Notes under the pieces: model-generated | Told to the model about the DNA's origin: nothing | The model's input: only the letters and a program-made list of their open reading frames with translations | Databases searched by the model: none | Origin: Rhizobium grahamii | GTDB taxonomy: Bacteria; Pseudomonadota; Alphaproteobacteria; Rhizobiales; Rhizobiaceae | Assembly: GCF_009498215.1 (NCBI RefSeq) | Contig: NZ_CP043498.1 | Coordinates: 3,205,501-3,269,500 of the forward strand | DNA length: 64,000 nt | Direction of reading: 5' to 3' | Program-made: the position numbers and the translations under genes | Shown: piece by piece, positions 57,157-64,000 of the stretch | How positions within the stretch are numbered: the first letter of the stretch is position 1 | Layout of the letters: each line of letters begins with the position of its first letter

Positions 57157-58185
57157 ATGTTTGTTTCCAACTTTAAAGTTCTTCATGGGCTGGCTGCTCT
57201 CGTAGCTGCCGTTGCCGCGTTCTCGGCAACGAATGCCGGCGCAGCCGAGAAGTCTCTGACGATCTACACCTACGAAAGCTTCACATCGGAATGGGGTCCC
57301 GGCCCGAAGGTCAAGGCCGCTTTCGAGAAGACGTGCGAGTGCAGCGTCAATTTCGTCAGTGTCGCCGATGGTGTCGCGCTGCTGTCCCGCCTCAAGCTCG
57401 AGGGTGCGGGCACCAAGGCCGACGTCGTCCTTGGACTCGACACCAATCTTGTGGCGGAAGCAAAGGCAACCGGCCTGTTTGACGCAAGCGGCGTCGATAC
57501 CGCTGGTCTGAGCGTACCGGGCGACTACAAGGACGATGTTTTCGTCCCCTACGACTACGGGCATTTTGCCGTCATCTACGACACGCAGACCATCAAGAAT
57601 CCGCCGAAGAGCATGAAGGATCTCGTTGAGGGCGATCCGTCGCAGAAAATCGTCATCGAGGATCCGCGCACGTCGACCCCGGGTCTCGGCCTGCTGTTGT
57701 GGGTCAAGTCGATCTATGGCGACAAGACGCCGGAAGCCTGGGCCAAGCTGAAGAACCGCGTTCTTACTGTGACGCCAGGCTGGTCGGAAGCCTATGGGCT
57801 CTTCACGAAGGGCGAGGCACCGATGGTGCTCTCCTATACGACATCTCCCGCCTACCATATGGTCTCGGAAAACACAGACCGATACCAGGCCGCGGACTTT
57901 TCCGAAGGGCACTACATCCAGATCGAAGTCGCCGGCCTGCTGAAGAACGCACCGAACAAGGATCTTGCCCGAGATTTCCTCAAGTTCGTTTTGACGCCGG
58001 GCTTCCAGGATACCATCCCGACAAACAACTGGATGATGCCGGTTGCGGCAACGTCTCAGCCCCTGCCCGACGCCTTCAGCAAGCTCGTCAAGCCGAGCAA
58101 GACCTTCCTGATGAGTTCCGACGATGTCGCGGCGCATCGAAAGGCCTGGATCGATGAGTGGCTTGCGGCAATGAGCATGAATTGA
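57157..58185 (+). CDS. thiB: Thiamine ABC transporter substrate-binding protein ThiB
   Basis: A 342-residue periplasmic protein with a signal peptide ([23 protein letters not shown]). The mature part has [38 protein letters not shown] and [13 protein letters not shown], all typical of ThiB. The ATG at 57157 has AGAGGAGAGG just upstream. Its stop shares bases with the thiP ATG. Thiamine specificity is supported by the riboswitch. Confidence 0.96.
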   Translation: MFVSNFKVLHGLAALVAAVAAFSATNAGAAEKSLTIYTYESFTSEWGPGPKVKAAFEKTCECSVNFVSVADGVALLSRLKLEGAGTKADVVLGLDTNLVAEAKATGLFDASGVDTAGLSVPGDYKDDVFVPYDYGHFAVIYDTQTIKNPPKSMKDLVEGDPSQKIVIEDPRTSTPGLGLLLWVKSIYGDKTPEAWAKLKNRVLTVTPGWSEAYGLFTKGEAPMVLSYTTSPAYHMVSENTDRYQAADFSEGHYIQIEVAGLLKNAPNKDLARDFLKFVLTPGFQDTIPTNNWMMPVAATSQPLPDAFSKLVKPSKTFLMSSDDVAAHRKAWIDEWLAAMSMN

Positions 58186-59819
58186 TGCTGCTGACCGCGG
58201 CACAGAGACGGTTTTCGATGATCGGCGGGGCCTTCGGTCTCGCCGCTATCGTTCTGTTCATTGCACTCGCGGTCTTCATGCTGCTGATGGCGAGCGGTAT
58301 CCAGTCCCTCGCATCGGTTCTGGCTGATCCCTACATCGGAAGGGTCCTGCGCTTCACGCTGCTGCAGGCATTCCTTTCGACACTCCTCTCGGTCGTCTTC
58401 GCAATCCCGCTTGCCCAGGCGCTTGCGCGCCAACCCGACCTGCCCGGCCGCCAGTGGATCGTGCGGCTGATGGCATTGCCGATGGGCTTGCCCGTGCTGG
58501 TCGGCGCTTTGGGTCTCATCGGAATATGGGGACGGCAAGGTGCTCTGAATTCCCTGCTGCTGCGCCTCGGACTTGCCGAACCGATAAGCATCTACGGGCT
58601 TGCCGGGATCTTGCTCGCGCATGTCTTCTTCAATCTGCCGCTCGCCTGCCGGCTTATGCTGATGTCGCTGGAGCGCATACCCGGCGAATACTGGCTGGTG
58701 GGTGCTGGACTTGGCATGCGACCGAAGGATATTTTCCGTTTCGTCGAGTGGCCCGTACTGCGCTCGGTTATCCCAGGCGTCGCAGGGCTGATTTTCATGC
58801 TGTGCGCCACGAGTTTCACGCTGGTACTGGCGCTCGGTGGCGGGCCGGCGGCAACAACGATCGAGGTGGCCATCTACCAGTCACTGCGTTTCGATTTCGA
58901 TCCCGGCAGGGCGGTTTCACTCTCGGTGCTGCAGATCGTGTTGACCGCAATCATTTTGGGCGGAATGGCGCTGTTGCGATCTGTCGATGACGAGGGAACA
59001 ACCGTGGGAAAGACGGTGAAGCGACCGGACGGTACATCCCTTCCCGTACGTCTGCTGGATATCACTCTGCTCTTTATCGGCGTCGCATTCCTGCTGTTAC
59101 CGCTGATCTCGATCGCCGTTGCCGGACTGCGTGCGAATTTGATCAAGCTTGTTCTGGAACCGATCTTCTGGCGATCCACCATCACCAGCGCGTTGATAGC
59201 GACATGTTCGGCCGTGCTTTCGTCGAGCATCGCAATGCTGCTCGTCCGGGCGAGACATACGGTAGCACTTGGAGGAAGCAGAAGCCTCGCCGACAGGGCT
59301 TTTTTCGGAGCGATGGGCTCAGCCTCGTCCTTCGTTATGCTGGTGCCGCCGATCGTGCTCGCAACCGGCTGGTTCATGGCTCTTCGATCCGTGGGCGACA
59401 TCAACGCCTATGCCCCCATTCTCATCGCCGCGATCAACGCGCTGATGTCTCTCCCCTTCGTCATGCGCGTGCTGGAGCCAGCCTACGCGACACACCAGCA
59501 GCGAACCCAGCGCTTGAGCGCAAGCCTCGGTATCGAAGGGTTCTCTCGTCTTCGCTTTGTCGATTGGCCGGCGATGCGGCAGCCGTTGCTGACGGCTTTG
59601 TCATTCGCTGCGGCGCTGTCGCTCGGAGATCTCGGCGCAGTCGCGCTGTTTGGCTCCGACAGCCTCGTCACACTTCCCTGGCTGATCTACAGCCGCATAG
59701 GGAGCTACCGAACTAGCGATGCAGACGGACTGGCGCTGATCCTCGGCATCATCTGCCTTCTTCTGACAATTGCGGGTACACGTGGAAATACCAGAAAGGA
59801 GGCTGTCCTGCATGGCTGA
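58185..59819 (+). CDS. thiP: Thiamine ABC transporter permease ThiP
   Basis: A 544-residue inner-membrane protein with about 12 segments in two homologous halves. Each half carries an EAA loop: AGLGMRPKDIFRFVEWPVL in the first and SLGIEGFSRLRFVDWPAM in the second. The ATG at 58185 overlaps the thiB stop by one base; the longer frame would overlap thiB by 28. Its end overlaps thiQ by eight bases. One continuous frame, unlike the iron permease. Confidence 0.95.
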   Translation: MLLTAAQRRFSMIGGAFGLAAIVLFIALAVFMLLMASGIQSLASVLADPYIGRVLRFTLLQAFLSTLLSVVFAIPLAQALARQPDLPGRQWIVRLMALPMGLPVLVGALGLIGIWGRQGALNSLLLRLGLAEPISIYGLAGILLAHVFFNLPLACRLMLMSLERIPGEYWLVGAGLGMRPKDIFRFVEWPVLRSVIPGVAGLIFMLCATSFTLVLALGGGPAATTIEVAIYQSLRFDFDPGRAVSLSVLQIVLTAIILGGMALLRSVDDEGTTVGKTVKRPDGTSLPVRLLDITLLFIGVAFLLLPLISIAVAGLRANLIKLVLEPIFWRSTITSALIATCSAVLSSSIAMLLVRARHTVALGGSRSLADRAFFGAMGSASSFVMLVPPIVLATGWFMALRSVGDINAYAPILIAAINALMSLPFVMRVLEPAYATHQQRTQRLSASLGIEGFSRLRFVDWPAMRQPLLTALSFAAALSLGDLGAVALFGSDSLVTLPWLIYSRIGSYRTSDADGLALILGIICLLLTIAGTRGNTRKEAVLHG

Positions 59820-60519
59820 CGGGATCGAAATGCAGAATGTGCGGCTTCGGCTTGGCCAGCATTCCTTCCACTTTGATTGCAAGCTGCCGCGCGCAGCCGT
59901 GATCGCGGTGACCGGCCCATCCGGCGCCGGAAAATCGACCTTCCTCAATCTTCTCGCCGGTTTCGACATACCGGAACAGGGGCGCATCCTCGTTGCGGGA
60001 GAGGACATCACCCGCGAGCATCCATCACGGCGCCCGGTTTCGCTCGTCTTCCAGGACAACAATCTGTTCGCCCACCTCGATGTTTTCACCAATGTCGGCC
60101 TCGGCATCAATCCGTCGTTGAAGCTGTCGGCCACGGATCGGTCAGCGATCAGCGAGGCTCTGACCAAGGTCGGTCTCGACAACTTCGAGAAGCGGATGCC
60201 GTCCACGCTTTCCGGCGGTGAGCGACAGCGGGTCCCATTCGCGCGTGCGCTCGTCCGCAAGCGCCCGTTGCTTCTGCTCGATGAGCCGTTCGCGGCCCTT
60301 GATCCGGCACTCAGAAACGATATGGCGACATTGCTTCTCGAGTTGCATCGCGAAACCAACAATACTGTTGTCATCGTGTCGCACGACCCTGACGAGGTTC
60401 GGAAGATAGCCGACCATGCGATCTTTATCGACGTAGGCTCTATTGTCGCCGATGCACCGATCGAGCAGTTTATTGAGCAGAAAGATCACTTTGGCGTGGT
60501 CCAATTTCTGCGCGGCTGA
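59812..60519 (+). CDS. thiQ: Thiamine ABC transporter ATP-binding protein ThiQ
   Basis: A 235-residue ATPase with Walker A GPSGAGKST, Q-loop VFQDNNLFAHLDVF, signature LSGGERQRVPFARAL and Walker B LLLLDEPFAALDP. GAAAGGAGG lies nine bases before the ATG at 59812. It completes the thiBPQ importer. The 251 bases to the next gene hold no recognisable element. Confidence 0.95.
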   Translation: MADGIEMQNVRLRLGQHSFHFDCKLPRAAVIAVTGPSGAGKSTFLNLLAGFDIPEQGRILVAGEDITREHPSRRPVSLVFQDNNLFAHLDVFTNVGLGINPSLKLSATDRSAISEALTKVGLDNFEKRMPSTLSGGERQRVPFARALVRKRPLLLLDEPFAALDPALRNDMATLLLELHRETNNTVVIVSHDPDEVRKIADHAIFIDVGSIVADAPIEQFIEQKDHFGVVQFLRG

Positions 60520-60770
60520 CGATTCTCACTCGAGCAACGGCACTTTCGCCATAATTTGAGTCGACCCAAAGAACTCCTTAACCACGTCAGGCTTGCTAAA
60601 ATACAACGGCGCCACATTTAAGCAGAGTCTCGCTATGCAACCGATGCGAAAATCAGTTACAGCAAAGACTTGCGTCCCTGTTTGTGCAGTGCAAAAGCGG
60701 GGATGGACGCCTGTTTAACCGCAATGATCGCGATCGGATCAACCATAGGGGAAACCGATCGGCAAGCAAT

Positions 60771-62314
60771 ATGACTCGGAGAGACGCACTGGACCGCATG
60801 ACGACGTGGAAACTGACCGCGCCCGCCAGTAGTGTGTTTCTCGCAACGTGTCGTTGGGCTCGTCAGGCGTCGCTGATCTGCGCCACCGGTGCAGGACTAT
60901 ACGGTTGTCAGTCGGCTCTCGAGCAATCCTACCAACCGAGCGTCGGCCCCTCCTCGAACCCCCAGATCGTCGACGAAGTCCAGAAGAACGATCCTCGTGC
61001 CGCGATGGGTGCGCGCGAGCATCCGCGCATCGTCGCCAGCTATGGCGGCGAGTACAAGGACGCGAAGACCGAGCGGCTGGTTGCCCGTATCGCCGGCGCG
61101 CTGACGGCTGTCTCTGAAAACCCCAGCCAGTCCTACCGCATTACGATCCTGAATTCGCCCGCGATCAACGCATTTGCGCTGCCCGGGGCTATCTCTATGT
61201 GACGCGCGGCCTGCTCGCGCTCGCCAACGACGCCTCGGAAGTCGCGGCCGTGCTCTCGCATGAGATGGGTCACGTGACCGCGAACCACGGCATCGAGCGG
61301 CAGAAGCGCGAAGAAGCTGAAGTCATCGCCAGCCGGGTTGTCGCAGAAGTTCTGTCCAGCGATATCGCCGGTAAGCAGGCGCTGGCACGCGGCAAGCTGC
61401 GCCTCGCCGCGTTCTCGCGGCAGCAGGAATTGCAGGCTGATGTCATCGGCGTGCGCATGCTCGGCGAAGCGGGATACGACCCCTATGCGGCAGCGCGCTT
61501 CCTCGATTCCATGGCAGGCTATAGTCGTTTCATGTCGGTGGATCCGGATGCCGACCAGAGCCTGGACTTCCTGTCAAGCCATCCCAATTCCGCCCAGCGT
61601 ATCGAGCTTGCGCGCGATCACGCGCGTGCGTTCGGACAGGAAGGCAAGGTTGGCGACACCGGCCGCAACTACTATCTCGACGGCATTGATGGCCTGCTAT
61701 ATGGCGACAGCCCCGAAGAGGGCTATGTCCGGGGGCAGACATTCCTGCATGGTGGTTTGGGCATCCGTTTCGACGTGCCGCCGGACTTCAAGATCGACAA
61801 CAAGGTCGAGGCCGTCATGGCGACCGGACCGGGCGATGTCGCGATCCGTTTCGATGGCGTTGCCGACAACCAGAACCAATCACTGACCAACTACATCTCC
61901 AGCGGCTGGGTCACCGGTCTCGATCCATCGAGTATTCGCCAGGTCACGGTAAATGGCATGGAAGCCGCGACGGCGCGCGCAAGCGCCGATCGTTGGGACT
62001 TCGATGTTACCGTTGTACGCAACAACTCGCAGATCTTCCGCTTCCTGACGGCGGTTCCGAAGGGCAGCCCGACGCTGCAGCAGACGGCCGATGTCCTGCG
62101 CGCGAGTTTCCGCCGCATGACGCCGGAGGAGGCGGCTTCACTGAAGCCGCTTCGCGTGCGTGTCGTAACCGTTCGTGCTGGCGACAACATCACCACGCTT
62201 GCCGCACGAATGATGGGGACGGATCGGAAACTTGATCTCTTCAAGCTCATCAATGCCCTGCCGACAGGCGCGTCGGTGGCGCCCGGCGATCGCGTCAAGA
62301 TCATCGCGGAATAA
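60771..62314 (+). pseudogene. M48 metalloprotease with C-terminal LysM-like domain, frameshifted
   Basis: Two frames encode one protein of about 514 residues: a lipoprotein-like signal with LYGCQS, an M48 peptidase domain with VLSHEMGHVTANHGIE (HExxH zinc site), and a C-terminal LysM-like repeat (VRAGDNITTLAARMMGTDRKLDLF). The 5' frame ends LPGAISM; the second starts YVTRGLLALAND. Adding one G to the run at 61185-61188 restores LPGGYLYVTRGLL. Relatives are BepA/YfgC-type periplasmic proteases in outer-membrane quality control. The start is uncertain (ATG 60771 or 60798). An assembly indel is likely, since the sequence is otherwise fully conserved. Confidence 0.85.
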
Positions 62315-62315
62315 A

Positions 62316-62345
62316 CAAAGCCCGGCTTTCGCCGGGCTTTTTGTT
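62316..62345. terminator. Bidirectional rho-independent terminator
   Basis: AAAGCCCGGC / GCCGGGCTTT with a TTTC loop, T-rich on the plus-strand side and A-rich on the other. It ends the protease transcript and may also serve the convergent rpoH gene. Confidence 0.85.
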
Positions 62346-62361
62346 GTGACTCAGGATGGGT

Positions 62362-63225
62362 TCAGGCCGATGCCGCCATATACGGATCAGCGCTGACGAG
62401 CGCCGTACGCAGCTTTTCCATCGCCCGGCTTTCGATCTGACGCACACGCTCCTTGGAAATACCGAGATCCGCGCCCAACTCTTCGAGGGTCGCACCATCT
62501 TCGGCGAGCCGGCGGGCGCTGATGATCTTCATTTCACGCTCGTTGAGATGCGTGAGGGCCGACGCCAGCCACACCCGGCGGCGCTCCCCGTCGATCATGT
62601 TGGTGACCTGCTCGTCGGGAAGCGGCTCATTGCTGACAAGGAAGTCCATCTTCTCGGCGCTATCGGCGTCTCCGGAGACCGACGGCGCCTGCAGTGACGC
62701 ATCGTTGCTGGAGAGACGCGCATCCATGGTCTGGACGTCAGAAAGGCTCACGCCGAGCGCAGCTGCGATCTCCTGGTGGATGGATTGCAGTGTAAGCTGT
62801 GTATCGCCCTTGGCGAGCTTGGCGCGAAGCCGGCGCAGATTGAAGAACAGCGCCTTCTGCGCCGAACTCGTCCCACCGCGGACAATCGACCAATTGCGCA
62901 GAATATAGTCCTGAATTGAAGCGCGGATCCACCAGCTGGCATAGGTCGAGAAACGCACGTCGCGTTCCGGCTCGAAACGCGCGGCCGCCTCGAGCAAGCC
63001 GACATAGCCCTCCTGAACAAGATCGCTCATCGGCAAGCCGAAATTGCGAAATTTTGCCGCCATCGAAATGACCAGACGCATATGTGCCATCGCAATCTGA
63101 TTTCGCGCACCACGGTCCTCATTATGTTTCCAACGAACAGCAAGATCATGTTCTTCCTCGCGCGCCAGGTAAGGCGCGGCCATCGCAATCTTAATCATGC
63201 GCCGGTCTGCAGACATGTTCTTCAT
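62362..63225 (-). CDS. rpoH2: RNA polymerase sigma factor RpoH, RpoH2 type
   Basis: A 287-residue sigma-32 family protein. Region 2 contains MSDLVQEGYVGLLEAAARFEPERDVRFSTYASWWIRASIQDYILRNWS in outline; the RpoH box follows as GTSSAQKALFFNLRRLRAKL. Region 4.2 has the HTH LEELGADLGISKERVRQIESRAMEKL. The N-terminus (MSADRRMIKIAMAAPYLAREEEH) matches the second rhizobial paralogue, RpoH2, used in late stationary and oxidative stress under RpoE4, rather than RpoH1. The RpoH2 assignment is from remembered paralogue sequences. Confidence 0.9.
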   Translation of the reverse strand: MKNMSADRRMIKIAMAAPYLAREEEHDLAVRWKHNEDRGARNQIAMAHMRLVISMAAKFRNFGLPMSDLVQEGYVGLLEAAARFEPERDVRFSTYASWWIRASIQDYILRNWSIVRGGTSSAQKALFFNLRRLRAKLAKGDTQLTLQSIHQEIAAALGVSLSDVQTMDARLSSNDASLQAPSVSGDADSAEKMDFLVSNEPLPDEQVTNMIDGERRRVWLASALTHLNEREMKIISARRLAEDGATLEELGADLGISKERVRQIESRAMEKLRTALVSADPYMAASA

Positions 63226-63545
63226 AACGGTCTCCTGAGCTCAGGCTGGCCCTAAATTGGGCAAAGAATATCTGTTCCCGGACACGGCATGCCCGGATCG
63301 AAATCGTGGTTTGGAGATATGAAGGCCTCGGCTCTGGATGTTTGCGAGAGAGGCCCTAGTTTACTGTCTAGGTACCGTTCAGGCCGTTTGGCGGGATCAG
63401 TTTCGTCAAGCTGCCGGTTGGGCAAGATTTGGAAGGCATGATCCGCTCCTCGTCACGTTGACTTCGAAGGCGATCCGACGGGCCATGGCCCGAACAGGTT
63501 CGCACTGACATTTTGTAAACGCGCGACTGCCGAAAAAGTTCCAAT
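63226..63545. other. Intergenic region between rpoH2 and carD
   Basis: About 320 bases without a convincing gene. It holds the rpoH2 promoter. A 23-codon frame on the minus strand (63368-63439) has GAGGAG before its ATG, but no supporting composition or known homologue. Confidence 0.5.
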
Positions 63546-63576
63546 AAAAAACCCGGCACAATGGCCGGGTTTTTTG
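63546..63576. terminator. Rho-independent terminator after carD
   Basis: A CCCGGC / GCCGGG stem is flanked by A-runs and T-runs, so it can work on both strands. On the minus strand it lies 20 bases after the carD stop. Confidence 0.88.
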
Positions 63577-63596
63577 TGAGGAATGGCAGGCCCTTT

Positions 63597-64000
63597 TTAG
63601 GCTGCCTCATCCTGGGATTCGTCTTCTTCGATCGCCTTGCCGCGCTTCGGACCCTTGTTCAAGTTCGTCTCGACCAAACGGACGGCTTCGGTTTCGGACA
63701 TCTTGTTCACAGCGGCAATTTCGCGCGCCATGCGATCAAGGGCCGCTTCGTAAAGCTGACGCTCGGAATAGGACTGCTCCGGCTGGTTCTCGGCACGGTA
63801 GAGGTCGCGCACGACTTCAGCGATAGAAATCAGGTCGCCGGAATTGATCTTGGCATCATATTCCTGGGCGCGACGGGACCACATCGTACGCTTGACGCGT
63901 GCCTTGCCCTGCACAACCTTCAGAGCACGCTCCACGAAATCGGTCTCGGAGAGCTTACGCATACCAATGCTCATAGCTTTCGCGACCGGCACCTTCAGAC
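63597..64000 (-). CDS. carD: CarD-family transcriptional regulator, 3' part
   Basis: About 133 C-terminal codons lie in the window; the gene continues past the right edge. The segment MRKLSETDFVERALKVVQGKARVKRTMWSRRAQEYDAKINSGDLISIAEVVRDLYR is the helical DNA-binding half of CarD/CdnL. The C-terminal tail is acidic (IEEDESQDEAA). CarD binds the RNA polymerase beta subunit through an N-terminal Tudor-like domain (outside the window) and stabilises open complexes. An ATG at 63992 is internal, not the start. Confidence 0.92.
   Translation of the reverse strand, partial: LKVPVAKAMSIGMRKLSETDFVERALKVVQGKARVKRTMWSRRAQEYDAKINSGDLISIAEVVRDLYRAENQPEQSYSERQLYEAALDRMAREIAAVNKMSETEAVRLVETNLNKGPKRGKAIEEDESQDEAA

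Overview
The window looks like chromosomal DNA of a Rhizobium/Agrobacterium-type alphaproteobacterium. The evidence is high GC, a thiCOSGE operon behind a thi-box riboswitch, a SAM-II riboswitch on metA, TGA-N9-TCA iron boxes of the RirA type, phaR divergent from phaAB, an RpoH2-type sigma factor and CarD. No insertion sequence, phage, plasmid-transfer or CRISPR sequence was seen. Four genes (8440-10055, 20275-21663, 46152-47182, 60771-62314) each look as if one base is missing, mostly in short G/C runs. Indel errors in the assembly are the simplest explanation.

Layout. 1-1242: start of a thioredoxin-domain protein, a ProXp-type deacylase and tRNA-Gly. 1428-6022: TPP riboswitch and thiamine synthesis operon, followed by a glycoamylase-like protein. 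7394-11323: ferric-iron ABC importer (minus strand) with two iron-responsive operators. 11351-17028: a lysine/pipecolate/2-oxoadipate catabolic operon (amaB, amaA, hglS; minus strand) divergent from a LysR regulator and a stand-alone Lrp-type ligand-binding domain. 17164-27569: a surface-glycan-like locus with a GT4 glycosyltransferase facing a seven-gene minus-strand operon: carrier protein, acyl-CoA dehydrogenase, amino acid:carrier-protein ligase, DUF1839, GH2 glycosidase, Wzx-like flippase and a double alpha/beta-hydrolase. 27833-30661: epmB, epmA and efp. 30741-33057: cystine-type ABC importer. 33296-41628: DeoR regulator, MFS carrier, ispG, LysE exporter, ispA, mtgA, a DUF1868 2H-type protein, a GST, rpmF and a small membrane protein. 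41689-44872: PHB genes and two 48-residue small proteins. 45007-47952: GlcNAc-6-P catabolism with its GntR regulator. 48064-50225: galM and metA. 50373-56941: an SbmA/YddA-type ABC protein with a decayed ATPase, an ABC-F ATPase, thiamine pyrophosphokinase, and MarR with an MFS pump. 57004-60519: second TPP riboswitch and the thiBPQ importer. 60771-64000: M48/LysM protease, rpoH2 and carD.

How the genes work together. Thiamine supply is covered by de novo synthesis, uptake and the final kinase, and the first two each sit behind a TPP riboswitch. The most unusual block is 18338-27569. An aminoacyl-carrier-protein module (ligase, carrier, flavin dehydrogenase), resembling the loading-and-oxidation step of prolyl-carrier pathways, is in one operon with a flippase, a glycosidase and exosortase-type hydrolases. 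This suggests, by inference, an oxidised aminoacyl decoration of an exported glycan.
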